The notes: a model not told the origin generated them from the sequence alone. DNA of 12,706 bases from Nitriliruptoraceae bacterium (GCA_007125475.1 SLDB01000383.1:1-12706); one strand, 5' to 3'. Shown: positions 1 to 7,295, numbered from the stretch's first letter. Program-made: numbers and translations.

Positions 1-1
1 C

Positions 2-2011
2 CACGGCCACGGCCACGGCCACGGCGACCATGCGGCGATGTTCCGGGACCGGTTCTGGCTGTCGTTCGCCCTCACGATCCCGGTGGTGGTGTGGGCACCG
101 ATGATCCAGGAGTGGTTCGGCTACACCGCGCCGGCGTTCCCGGGGAGCGGTTGGCTCGCCCCGGTACTGGGCACCGTGATCTTCGTCTACGGCGGGTCGC
201 CGTTCCTCACCGGCGGGTGGCAGGAGGCCCGGGACCGCTCCCCGGGGATGATGCTGTTGATCGCGATGGCGATCACGGTGGCCTACACCGCCTCGCTGGG
301 GCACGAGCTCGGGTTGTTCGACACCGAGCTGTGGTGGGAGCTCGCGCTACTGATCTCGATCATGCTCCTCGGCCACTGGCTGGAGATGCGCGCGATCGGC
401 CAGGCCCGTGGTGCCCTGGCGGCGCTGGCGGAGCTGCTGCCGGACGAGGCCGAGCGTGTCACCGACGACGGCACCGAGACCGTCCGGATCGACGAGCTGC
501 GCGTCGGGGACGTGGTGCTGGTCCGCCCCGGTGCCCGGGTCCCGGCGGACGGCACGATCGTGGCCGGCACCGCGGACGTCGACGAGTCGATGATCACCGG
601 CGAGTCGAACCCCGTCACGCGTGACGAGGGCGACCGCGTGGTCGCCGCGACCGTGGTCACCGACGCCAGCCTGCGCATCGAGGTGACCGCGACCGGTGAC
701 GACACCGCGCTGGCCGGGATCGAGCGGATGGTCGCCGACGCGCAGGACTCCCGATCGCGGACGCAGGTGCTGGCCGACCGTGCCGCGGCGCTGCTGTTCT
801 ATGTCGCCGTGGCCGCCGGCGCGGTGACCGCGTTCGTCTGGTCCCTGGTCGGCGAGCCCGGCTTCGCTGTCGACCGCACCGTCACCGTGCTGGTGATCGC
901 CTGCCCGCACGCGCTGGGGCTCGCGATCCCGCTGGTGACCTCGATCTCGACCGCGAAGTCCGCCCGCTCCGGGATCCTGGTCAAGGACCGGCTCGCGCTC
1001 GAGCAGATGCGCACCGTCGACGCGGTGCTGTTCGACAAGACCGGCACCCTGACCGAAGGGGCGCACGCCGTCGCCGACGTCGCGAGCTCGCCGGGAGTCG
1101 ACGAGGACGAGCTCCTGGCGCTCGCGGCTGCCGTGGAGGCCGACTCCGAGCATCCACTGGCCCGCGCGATCCACGCCTACGCCACCGAGCGGGTCGAGAT
1201 CCCCACCGCGTCCGGGTTCCGGTCCATGACCGGGCGCGGCGTGACCGCCGAGGTCGACGGTGTCGAGGTGGCGGTCGGCGGGCCGGCGCTCCTCCGTGAC
1301 CGCGACCTGCCCGTGCCCGACGAGCTCCGCGACGCCACCGACGCCTGGGTCGGGCGTGGCGCGGCTGTGCTGCACGTCGTCCGTGACGAGGCGGTGATCG
1401 GCGCGTTCGCGCTCGAGGACCAGGTCCGCGAGGTCTCCCGCCAGGCGGTCGAGCAGCTCCACGCGGCCGGCATCACGGTGGCGATGATCACCGGCGACGC
1501 CCGCCAGGTCGCCGACGCCGTCGCCGGCGAACTCGACATCGACGAGGTGTTCGCCGAGGTGCTCCCTGAGGACAAGGACGCGCACGTCGCCGAGCTGCAG
1601 GCGCGGGGGCTGAAGGTCGCGATGGTCGGCGACGGCGTGAACGACGCCCCGGCGCTCGCCCGCGCCGACGTCGGGATCGCGATCGGTGCGGGCACCGACG
1701 TCGCGATCGAGTCCGCCGGGATCGTGCTCGCCTCCGACGACCCCCGCGGGGTGGTCGCGATCCGCACCCTGTCGACGGCGACCTACCGAAAGATGGTCCA
1801 GAACCTGTGGTGGGCCGCCGGCTACAACCTCGCCGCGATCCCGCTGGCCGCCGGCGTGCTCGCCCCCGTCGGGTTCGTCCTCCCGATGGCGCTCGGCGCC
1901 GCGCTGATGAGCCTGTCCACCATCATCGTCGCCCTCAACGCGCAGCTGCTGCGACGCGTCGACCTCGGCCTCGCCCGGGTCGACCTCGGCCAGCCCGACG
2001 CACCGGCGTGA
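2..2011 (+). CDS. copB: CopB-type copper-translocating P-type ATPase (5' partial)
   Basis: Membrane P1B-type ATPase that uses ATP to export copper-type ions (Cu, possibly Ag). The frame is open to the left edge and starts with four His-Gly pairs, the His-rich N-terminus typical of CopB, so the true start lies upstream; the Met at 38 is internal. Counting from that Met: actuator TGES at 187-190, ion-site CPH at 289-291 (CPH rather than CPC marks the CopB/P1B-3 group), phosphorylation motif DKTGTLT with D333, HP dipeptide at 372-373, hinge GDGVND at 531-536. The last two membrane segments carry YN at 596-597 and MSLST plus N634, as in CopB proteins. About eight membrane helices are visible and the C-terminus is complete. 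Metal specificity is inferred from motifs only. The gene converges on the ABC permease gene downstream. Confidence 0.95.
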   Translation, partial: HGHGHGHGDHAAMFRDRFWLSFALTIPVVVWAPMIQEWFGYTAPAFPGSGWLAPVLGTVIFVYGGSPFLTGGWQEARDRSPGMMLLIAMAITVAYTASLGHELGLFDTELWWELALLISIMLLGHWLEMRAIGQARGALAALAELLPDEAERVTDDGTETVRIDELRVGDVVLVRPGARVPADGTIVAGTADVDESMITGESNPVTRDEGDRVVAATVVTDASLRIEVTATGDDTALAGIERMVADAQDSRSRTQVLADRAAALLFYVAVAAGAVTAFVWSLVGEPGFAVDRTVTVLVIACPHALGLAIPLVTSISTAKSARSGILVKDRLALEQMRTVDAVLFDKTGTLTEGAHAVADVASSPGVDEDELLALAAAVEADSEHPLARAIHAYATERVEIPTASGFRSMTGRGVTAEVDGVEVAVGGPALLRDRDLPVPDELRDATDAWVGRGAAVLHVVRDEAVIGAFALEDQVREVSRQAVEQLHAAGITVAMITGDARQVADAVAGELDIDEVFAEVLPEDKDAHVAELQARGLKVAMVGDGVNDAPALARADVGIAIGAGTDVAIESAGIVLASDDPRGVVAIRTLSTATYRKMVQNLWWAAGYNLAAIPLAAGVLAPVGFVLPMALGAALMSLSTIIVALNAQLLRRVDLGLARVDLGQPDAPA

Positions 2012-2063
2012 CGGCCCGGGGACCGGCCGGAGGGGTGTGGCTGCCCGGGCGCCGACACCCGGG
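2012..2063 (+). terminator. Possible terminator hairpins after the P-type ATPase
   Basis: Two inverted repeats follow the ATPase stop codon directly. The first is CGGCC (2012-2016) with GGCCG (2025-2029). The second is CCCGGG (2044-2049) with CCCGGG (2058-2063), with an 8-base loop. Neither has a T-run, which is common in very GC-rich genomes but weakens the call. The rest of the 274-base convergent spacer up to 2285 shows no gene I can support. Confidence 0.3.
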
Positions 2064-2285
2064 TGGTCGGGGGTGACCAGCCGGAACGGCCCCGGCAGCG
2101 ACACCACCGTCAGGCCACTCAGGGGCGGCGAGGTCGGCGACCAGGGGCTGCCCAACGTCGCGCAGCCGAAGATCCGTGACGCACACCACGAAGTTCCGGC
2201 CTCCTCGTGGCGACGGCGCGCGCCGCAGGCGACCATCTCCACGTGACGTCCCGCCCGACCGGCAACCGCTCGGAGCGCAGCGACG

Positions 2286-3077
2286 TCAGGCGGTGACGAG
2301 GTCCCGTCGGGTGAACAGCGGGATCGCCGCCGCGACGACCATGAGGGCGGTGATCGCGAGCCACGCGAAGCCCACCGGGACGGTCCCGCTCACCGGCCCG
2401 GCGTCGATGGCCTGGGTGAACGGCGAGAGCGGCTGCCACGGCGCGACCGCCTCGACGAGGGCGCCGATGACGTGCAGGGCGTAGCCGGCCACCGCCACCG
2501 CCGACGCCGCCGCGACGGCGAGCGTCCGCCGGCCCGTCGCGGCACCAACCGCGAGGGCGAGCCAGCCGTGCTGGACGCCGATGAGGACCATCGCCACGGC
2601 ACCGACCGCCGCGTGACCGATAGGGATCGCCATGTCGATGACGATCGAGCCCACCACCGTCACGACCAGCAGCACCGCATCCAGCCCGACGATCCCGGTG
2701 GCCAGACCGGTGGCCTTCTCCAAGAGCAGGCGTGTGCGCGACAGTGGGGTGACCACGACGACCTCGAGCACCCCGTCCTGCTCCTCGCCGGCGATCAGCC
2801 GCGCCCCCCGGCCGACGCCGTACGCGATGAACATCCCCGGCAGGATGATGCTGAACAGCTCCGCGTTGAGGAACCCCGCCCCGGTGGCCATGGCCTCCAG
2901 GTCGAAGAGCCGTTGGAACGGCTCCGGGTACGCCGCCAGCAGGTCCGCGTCGAAGATGTCGCGGACCGACGGCCACAACGCCGCCATGAGCAGCACCAGC
3001 AACGCGACCGCGGCGCCCCATCCCACCACTGCCCGGCGTTGGTCGCGCAGGGTCTTGCGGTAGACGTGGACGGACAC
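2286..3077 (-). CDS. ABC-2 type transporter permease
   Basis: Membrane subunit (263 aa) of an ABC exporter; it would form the channel for the ATPase encoded just upstream. About six hydrophobic segments are visible: near residues 18-36, 73-90, 127-148, 155-180, 185-208 and 236-255. A charged stretch, EEQDGVLEVVVVTPLSRTR (98-116), resembles the conserved cytoplasmic loop of ABC-2 permeases, where E(R/E)xxG is followed by a Pro-containing segment. The start is GTG at 3077, one base after the TGA of the ATPase gene. The ribosome site GAGGAGG lies in the last codons of that gene, so the two are probably translationally coupled. The substrate cannot be told from sequence. The C-terminus ends with a basic TRRDLVTA, likely cytoplasmic. 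Confidence 0.85.
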   Translation of the reverse strand: MSVHVYRKTLRDQRRAVVGWGAAVALLVLLMAALWPSVRDIFDADLLAAYPEPFQRLFDLEAMATGAGFLNAELFSIILPGMFIAYGVGRGARLIAGEEQDGVLEVVVVTPLSRTRLLLEKATGLATGIVGLDAVLLVVTVVGSIVIDMAIPIGHAAVGAVAMVLIGVQHGWLALAVGAATGRRTLAVAAASAVAVAGYALHVIGALVEAVAPWQPLSPFTQAIDAGPVSGTVPVGFAWLAITALMVVAAAIPLFTRRDLVTA

Positions 3078-3078
3078 C

Positions 3079-3969
3079 TCACCCCTCCTCGGCGTAGTGG
3101 GCGAGGAAGATCTCCTCGAGGTCGGCGTCGTGCGAGACCAGGTCCTCGACCCGATAGGGGGCGAGTGCGGCGACGAGGTCGGCGGTGGAGCCCACCACGA
3201 CGAGGTGCGCCCGCCGCCCGTCGGCGCGGAGCTCGCGCACCCCGGGGGTGGCGGCGAGCACCGCCATCGGTGGCTCGTGGCCGAACGTCAGGTCGATCCG
3301 TCGCAGCGCCCGGGCCTTGAGGTCCTCGACCGAGTCGACCGTGACCATCCGCCCCTGACGCAGGATGCCGACGACGTCGGCGACGGCCTCCACCTCGGTG
3401 AGGATGTGCGACGACAGCAGGATCGTCCGGTCGTCCGCACGCGCTCCACGCACCAGTTCGAGGAACTCCCGCTGCATCAACGGGTCGAGGCCGGACGTGG
3501 GCTCATCGAGGATCAGTACCGGCGGATCGTGCATGAACGCCTGGACGATCCCGACCTTCTGACGGTTGCCGTGGGACAGCGCCCCGATCCGGCGTGACAG
3601 GTCCAGCTTCAGGCGTTCCGCCAGCTCCTCGACGGTCGCGGCGTCGACACCGCCACGCAGATCGCCGAGGAAGCGCAGGTACTCCTCACCGGTGAGATCC
3701 GGGTACGCCCGGAAGTCCCCCGGGAGGTAGCCGACGCGTCGGTGGACCTCGTCCGGGTCGTGGGCGACGTCGATGCCCAGGACCTCGGCACGCCCCTGAC
3801 TGGGGTGGAGCAGCCCGACGAGCAGACGCAGCAGCGTCGTCTTCCCAGCGCCGTTCGGGCCGAGGCAGCCGAACACGGTCCCGGCGGTCACCTCCAGGTC
3901 GAGTCCGGTGAGCCCGACGGTGCCTCCGTAGTTCTTCGTCAACCCCGACGTGCGGATCACCGCGGCCAT
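3079..3969 (-). CDS. ABC transporter ATP-binding protein (exporter type)
   Basis: Cytoplasmic ATPase (296 aa) powering the neighbouring permease. Motifs from the chosen Met: Walker A GPNGAGKT at 37-44, signature LSHGN at 131-135 (a variant of LSGGQ seen in part of the ABC-2 exporter group), Walker B VLILDE at 151-156 followed by the D-loop SGLD, and switch His at 188 in LLSSH. The usual Q-loop Gln is replaced in the local segment GYLPGDF (80-86), also frequent in this subgroup. A C-terminal domain of about 85 residues follows, as in drug and antibiotic exporter ATPases. I chose ATG at 3969 because it begins right before the conserved N-terminal strand and has a GGGCGAG stretch upstream; a GTG at 4014 would add 15 unconserved residues. 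It lies 73 bases after the small 72-aa gene, so the three genes probably form one operon. Confidence 0.92.
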   Translation of the reverse strand: MAAVIRTSGLTKNYGGTVGLTGLDLEVTAGTVFGCLGPNGAGKTTLLRLLVGLLHPSQGRAEVLGIDVAHDPDEVHRRVGYLPGDFRAYPDLTGEEYLRFLGDLRGGVDAATVEELAERLKLDLSRRIGALSHGNRQKVGIVQAFMHDPPVLILDEPTSGLDPLMQREFLELVRGARADDRTILLSSHILTEVEAVADVVGILRQGRMVTVDSVEDLKARALRRIDLTFGHEPPMAVLAATPGVRELRADGRRAHLVVVGSTADLVAALAPYRVEDLVSHDADLEEIFLAHYAEEG

Positions 3970-4042
3970 CTCGCCCACCCTTCGCCCGAGGCGGTCCGCG
4001 GGACAACGCCGCACGCTCGGCGGATGGCTCCGAAGACGGCGA

Positions 4043-4261
4043 TCACTCGAGGAGGGCCTGCTGGACGTCGGCGTACGGCCAGGTGCGAAGCAACGCCTCC
4101 ACGGTGATCGTGCGCTCCAACCGCCGGTAGCTGCGTTGACGGCTGGCCCGCTCCCCGCTGTGCGAGGTCTCGGCCTGCAGGTGGCTGCGCGCCGCGAGGA
4201 CGTAGTCGCGGGCGGCCTCGGTGCTGCGTTCCCGCAGGTCGCCGTTGATGAGGACGATCAT
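4043..4261 (-). CDS. Hypothetical 72-aa protein upstream of ABC exporter
   Basis: I do not recognise this protein. It begins MIVLINGDLRERS, a short hydrophobic strand followed by a charged helix-like region, then a very basic, Arg-rich middle (residues 38-50) and an amphipathic tail ending ADVQQALLE. There is no signal peptide, membrane helix or Cys. Support for it being real: ATG at 4261 has an AAAGGGG ribosome site six bases upstream, codons end mostly in G or C, and it sits on the same strand 73 bases before the ABC ATPase gene with no terminator I can see between. The same frame stays open far upstream, but no other convincing start is near. It could be a small regulator or an accessory protein of the exporter; both are guesses. 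Confidence 0.6.
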   Translation of the reverse strand: MIVLINGDLRERSTEAARDYVLAARSHLQAETSHSGERASRQRSYRRLERTITVEALLRTWPYADVQQALLE

Positions 4262-4291
4262 GGCCAGCCCCTTTGTCCGTGCCGAGTCGGT

Positions 4292-4364
4292 GCTGCGACG
4301 TGTCCGACGCTGCGACGTGCGCTGTGCGCTGGGCGCTGGGCGCTGCGACGTGCGCTGCGACGTG
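4292..4364. repeat. Nested short direct-repeat array in divergent spacer
   Basis: Read on the + strand, the block is an 11-base GCTGCGACGTG (4292-4302), a 5-base spacer, CGCTGCGACGTG (4308-4319), three 7-base units (CGCTGTG, CGCTGGG, CGCTGGG; 4320-4340), then two more CGCTGCGACGTG copies in tandem (4341-4364). All four long copies match exactly over 11 bases. The array lies 31 to 103 bases before the start codon of the 72-aa gene, so it is in that gene's promoter or leader. It could be a set of operator sites or a product of replication slippage. Confidence 0.85.
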
Positions 4365-4443
4365 GTAGTGCATCGATCGTGGCCCTTCGGGCGCGAAGCG
4401 TCGAGAGGCGAAGGTCCCGATCTCAGCGCACATGACGCCGCCC

Positions 4444-4588
4444 CCCGATCGGGTGCCATGCCCCCCTCCCCCCGCGTCGCACGAGACCCTGCCGGGGCAG
4501 GCCGCGTCCGATCAGGGCCGTGTTGGTCCCGCACCGCGCTGGCCCGCCCCGGACGAGCGGCGGGGCGCCAGCCTGATTCGTGACCAAC
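4444..4588. other. Hairpin-rich segment of the 72-aa gene / hsp20 spacer
   Basis: This part of the 492-base divergent spacer (4262-4753) has no supported gene but several inverted repeats. There is a 10-base palindrome CCCGATCGGG (4444-4453), a hairpin CCTGC-CGGG-GCAGG (4488-4501), and a large nested structure at 4522-4588. In the last, GTTGGTC (4522-4528) pairs with GACCAAC (4582-4588). Inside symmetric 9-base gaps, GCTGG (4538-4542) pairs with CCAGC (4568-4572), and CGCCCCG (4545-4551) pairs with CGGGGCG (4561-4567) over a 9-base loop. That is 19 base pairs in 67 bases. It may be a structured RNA, a DNA cruciform or a regulator site; the strand is unknown. From 4589 to 4753 I see only the hsp20 ribosome site. 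Confidence 0.4.
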
Positions 4589-4753
4589 GACCCTGGCCCG
4601 GGGAGGTGGGGGGATCCACGCTGAGCCCATCGGATGCCTCGCCTCCTCCGCCCAGCGACGGCGTGGCGACGACCCGACGCGACCCGGTCGCCTCATCATC
4701 CGCCCCCGAACGACGGCGGAGTGAGCCGCGCCCATACCCGAGGAGACCGACCC

Positions 4754-5203
4754 ATGACGACCCGCCTGCCCAGCCCGTACGACCCGCTGCGTGGCCTCGC
4801 CCCCCTCCGCGACGAGTTCGACCGTCTGCTTCGCTCGGCTTCCACGTGGGGACGTGAGGCGATCGCCGCCGACGGCTGGAGCCCCAAACTCGACATCGAG
4901 GAGACCGACGACAGTTACGCCCTGCACGTCGAGATGCCGGGCGTGAAGACCGATGACATCGACGTCAGCATCGAGGACGGGTTGCTCACCATCGAGGGCA
5001 GCCGCGAGTTCTACGACGAGAAGGAAGAGGATGGCTTCCACCGCGTGGAGCGGGAGTTCGGCCGCTTCCACCGGGCGGTGCGCCTGCCCGGCAACATCGA
5101 CGCCGACCGGATGACGGCGAAGTACACCGACGGGATACTCACCGTCGACGTGCCCAAGGCCGAGAACGCCCGGCCCCACCGCATCCAGGTGACCTCCGAC
5201 TGA
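4754..5203 (+). CDS. Hsp20/alpha-crystallin small heat-shock protein
   Basis: ATP-independent cytoplasmic chaperone (149 aa) that holds unfolding proteins until other chaperones refold them. The alpha-crystallin domain runs from about residue 42 (WSPKLDIEET) to 146. It includes the MPGVK segment, the GLLTIEGSRE strand, the arginine-rich HRVEREFGRFHRAVRLP stretch, and the family hallmark GILTVDVPK near the end. A C-terminal IxV-like motif (RIQV) follows, the type used for oligomer contacts. The N-terminal arm has the usual DPLRGL...FDRLL pattern. ATG at 4754 is chosen because GAGGAG lies eight bases upstream and homology starts right after it; an in-frame ATG at 4634 would add an unlikely 40 residues. 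I saw no HAIR or CIRCE operator before the gene, so the usual HspR and HrcA controls are not apparent. Confidence 0.95.
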   Translation: MTTRLPSPYDPLRGLAPLRDEFDRLLRSASTWGREAIAADGWSPKLDIEETDDSYALHVEMPGVKTDDIDVSIEDGLLTIEGSREFYDEKEEDGFHRVEREFGRFHRAVRLPGNIDADRMTAKYTDGILTVDVPKAENARPHRIQVTSD

Positions 5204-5230
5204 CCCGCCCGCCCAGCTTCGTCGGGGACC

Positions 5231-5254
5231 ACGGTCGCCCGCGCCTGCGGCCGT
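5231..5254 (+). terminator. Possible terminator hairpin after hsp20
   Basis: ACGGTCG (5231-5237) can pair with CGGCCGT (5248-5254), seven pairs including one G-T wobble, over a 10-base loop. It lies 28 bases after the hsp20 stop codon and before the alcohol dehydrogenase gene. There is no T-run, so read-through into the next gene remains possible. Confidence 0.3.
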
Positions 5255-5302
5255 GCGGGGCCGAGTCGTCTACGTTCGGATCCTCACGTCGGAGGAGGCC
5301 CG

Positions 5303-6319
5303 GTGCGCGCGTGGGTGGTCCGCGAACCCGGGCCCGTCACCGACGACCCACTGCGGTTCGTCGAGGTACCGGACCCCGAACCGGGCCGCGGTGAGGTCCG
5401 CGTGCGGGTGCGCACCTGCGGGGTGTGCCGCACCGACCTGCACGTCGCCGAAGGCGACCTGCCGGTGCGCCGCCGCGACGTGGTCCCCGGCCACGAGATC
5501 GTCGGCGAGGTCGAGCGGCTCGGACCCGGCGCGGATCGGTTCGCCGTCGGTGAGCGGATCGGGATCCCCTGGCTGCGCCGGACCTGCGGGCGCTGCCGGC
5601 ACTGCCGGCGGGGCGCCGAGAACCTCTGCGAGGACCCGCAGTTCACCGGGTGGACCCACGACGGCGGGTACGCCGAGCTCGCCGTCGTCGACGAAGCCTT
5701 CGCCTACCGCCTCCCCGCGGGCCTCGACGACGAGGAGGCCGCGCCGTTGCTGTGCGCGGGGATCATCGGCTACCGCGCCCTGCTGCGGTCCGGGTTCCGC
5801 CCCGGCGACCGCCTGGGGATCTGGGGGTTCGGTGGCTCGGCACACCTCACCGCGCAGGTGGCGCTGGCGATGGGCGCCGAGCTCTCCGTGGTGACCCGCA
5901 GCACCGCGGGGCGCGCACTCGCCGGCCGGCTCGGTGCCGGGTGGGTCGGGGCACCCGGCGAACGACCCCCGGAGCCGCTGGACGCGGCGATCTCGTTCGC
6001 CCCGGCCGGCGACGTGGTCCCCGAGGCCCTCGAAGCGCTGGACCGTGGCGGCGTGCTGGCACTGGCCGGGATCCACGTCACCCCACTGCCGGCCCTCGAC
6101 TACCAGCGGCACCTGTTCCAGGAACGCGAGGTGCGCTCGGTGACCGCGAACACGCGCGCCGACGGGGAGGCGTTCCTCGCGATCGCGGCCCGCATCGGGG
6201 TGCGGTCGACGACGGTGGGCTACCCGTTCGAGGCCGCGGCCGACGCCCTCGACGACCTCGCCCACGACCGCTTCGCCGGCGCCGCCGTCCTCGAGGTGAG
6301 CGGGGCGACGAGGCGCTGA
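5303..6319 (+). CDS. Zinc-dependent alcohol dehydrogenase
   Basis: Cytoplasmic medium-chain dehydrogenase (338 aa) that oxidises alcohols or reduces aldehydes with a nicotinamide cofactor; the substrate is not known. Catalytic zinc ligands are visible as C42 in CGVCRTDLH, H64-E65 in GHE, and C151 in LLCAG. The structural zinc lobe has four cysteines, C95, C98, C101 and C109, in CGRCRHC...C. The cofactor-binding turn is GFGGSA (175-180), preceded by GDRLGIW. The GFGGSAHLTAQVA segment resembles the zinc-binding family often labelled adh_fam_2/AdhA-like in actinobacteria, which is from memory, not a search. The GTG start at 5303 has GGAGGAGG at 5291-5298. A TACGTT at 5271-5276 could be a -10 element, with no clear -35. 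Length is normal and all key residues are present. Confidence 0.95.
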   Translation: MRAWVVREPGPVTDDPLRFVEVPDPEPGRGEVRVRVRTCGVCRTDLHVAEGDLPVRRRDVVPGHEIVGEVERLGPGADRFAVGERIGIPWLRRTCGRCRHCRRGAENLCEDPQFTGWTHDGGYAELAVVDEAFAYRLPAGLDDEEAAPLLCAGIIGYRALLRSGFRPGDRLGIWGFGGSAHLTAQVALAMGAELSVVTRSTAGRALAGRLGAGWVGAPGERPPEPLDAAISFAPAGDVVPEALEALDRGGVLALAGIHVTPLPALDYQRHLFQEREVRSVTANTRADGEAFLAIAARIGVRSTTVGYPFEAAADALDDLAHDRFAGAAVLEVSGATRR

Positions 6320-6383
6320 ACCGGCTCACGATCGGGTGCTCGTCACGCCCAGCGCGCACTGCCGGCACGCCCGCACCGATTCG

Positions 6384-6412
6384 TTGACGCCCCTGCGTGA
6401 TCGGCTCAATCT
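6384..6412 (+). promoter_or_regulatory. Candidate promoter of the cupredoxin gene
   Basis: TTGACG at 6384-6389 is a near-consensus -35 element. Seventeen bases later lies CAATCT (6407-6412), a poor -10 match but in the only locally AT-richer spot. The element falls 70-100 bases before the cupredoxin start codon. The call rests mainly on the -35 and the position. Confidence 0.4.
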
Positions 6413-6419
6413 GAGGCGT

Positions 6420-6471
6420 GGTCGGCCGCCAGCGCCGACCCGGAGGCGTGCCGGCGACGGCACGGAAGGGA
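6420..6471 (+). promoter_or_regulatory. Structured 5' leader with two hairpins abutting the ribosome site
   Basis: Two perfect 7-bp hairpins follow each other. GGTCGGC (6420-6426) pairs with GCCGACC (6434-6440) over a 7-base loop. CGTGCCG (6447-6453) pairs with CGGCACG (6458-6464) over a GCGA tetraloop, a stable GNRA type. The ribosome site GGAAGGGA (6464-6471) starts at the last base of the second stem, nine bases before the ATG at 6481. Folding could therefore affect ribosome access. It does not match a riboswitch class I recognise. Confidence 0.4.
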
Positions 6472-6480
6472 CGGTGTCCC

Positions 6481-7290
6481 ATGACTGCGCAAGAGCTCAA
6501 CCGGGCACCCGGGCGCGTGAGGCCACGCTACGCGCGTCTCGGGCTCCTCGGCCTCGGCATGATCACCGCCGCGCTCACGATCTTCGCGGCCCTGGTCGTG
6601 CTCCGCTTCCCCGAGGAAGCGGCGTTCTTCCTCCCCATGTGGGCCGCGGCGGTGATCGCCACCGCACTGGTCTGGCGCTTCGACACGACCTGGGCCCGGG
6701 TCGTCGGCGCCGTCGTGTCGCTCGCGCTCGGCGTGATGATGTTCTGGATCGCGTTCGGGTTGCTGCACCCAGCGAGCTTCTTCGACTTCGTCCCCGCGGT
6801 GCTGTTCGTCCCCGGCGTCGTCGTCGCGCTGTTCGGCAACGTCGCCGCGATCGTGCAGCGCCGGCGCCAGCACCTCGACACCCGCCCCACGCCGGCCGAG
6901 CTGCGCGTCGAGCAGGCCGCCGTCGTGGTCGTGATCGCCGCCGTCGCGGTCTCCGGCATCCTCACCCTCCTCGCCCGCGAGTCGGTGGATGCCGCCGAAG
7001 CCTCCGGGGCGACGCCGGTGGAGATGACGGACTTCGCGTTCGAGCCCATGACCGTCGAGGTTGACGGCGGCGGGCAACTGCTGGTGCACAACGCCGACCC
7101 GTTCCTGCACGACGTCGCGGTCCCGGCGATCGGCCTCGAACCGGTCACCGTCGGCCCGGGCAGCAGTGTCCTCGTCGACGTCCCCGTGACGTCCGGGACG
7201 TACGTGCTGTACTGCACGCTGCACTCGAACGTGGACAACGCCTCCCCGGACCCCGACGAGCAGATGGTCGCCGCGCTGGTCGTGCGGTGA
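6481..7290 (+). CDS. Membrane protein with C-terminal cupredoxin domain
   Basis: Predicted membrane protein of 269 aa with five hydrophobic helices (about residues 19-42, 47-65, 73-95, 101-125, 144-165) and a C-terminal cupredoxin-like domain (about 178-269). The type-1 copper ligands look complete: H210 in FLHDV, C245 and H248 in YCTLH, and M262 in EQM. The gap between H248 and M262 is 13 residues, longer than in plastocyanin or azurin, so the axial Met needs confirming. The orientation probably places the copper domain outside the membrane. It may carry electrons or bind copper for the envelope; no partner oxidase is in the window. ATG at 6481 has GGAAGGGA nine bases upstream; an in-frame start at 6418 would fall inside the hairpin leader. 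A strong terminator follows. Confidence 0.85.
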   Translation: MTAQELNRAPGRVRPRYARLGLLGLGMITAALTIFAALVVLRFPEEAAFFLPMWAAAVIATALVWRFDTTWARVVGAVVSLALGVMMFWIAFGLLHPASFFDFVPAVLFVPGVVVALFGNVAAIVQRRRQHLDTRPTPAELRVEQAAVVVVIAAVAVSGILTLLARESVDAAEASGATPVEMTDFAFEPMTVEVDGGGQLLVHNADPFLHDVAVPAIGLEPVTVGPGSSVLVDVPVTSGTYVLYCTLHSNVDNASPDPDEQMVAALVVR

Positions 7291-7295
7291 CCACC

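Noticed and set aside
347..2242. Long open frame (631 codons) on the minus strand
   Set aside because: It lies antisense to the P-type ATPase, is rich in Arg, Gly, Asp and His without any domain, and arises from high GC at third codon positions.
2037..2246. Short + frame in the ATPase/permease convergent spacer
   Set aside because: There is no ribosome site, family resemblance or coding signature I could support.
4292..4364. CRISPR-like array
   Set aside because: Units are 7-12 bases and mostly adjacent, with no unique spacers or cas genes.
4322..4373. Leader peptide starting at ATG 4373 (minus) that would translate the repeats as HVAA units
   Set aside because: The ribosome site is weak and the frame runs on past the 72-aa gene start without a conserved product.
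4589..4753. HAIR or CIRCE heat-shock operator before hsp20
   Set aside because: I looked for CTTGAGT/ACTCAAG and TTAGCACTC/GAGTGCTAA arms and found neither.
4043..5179. 378-codon minus-strand frame covering the hsp20 gene
   Set aside because: Only its last 72 codons, with a ribosome site and ATG at 4261, look real; the rest is antisense to hsp20 or spacer.
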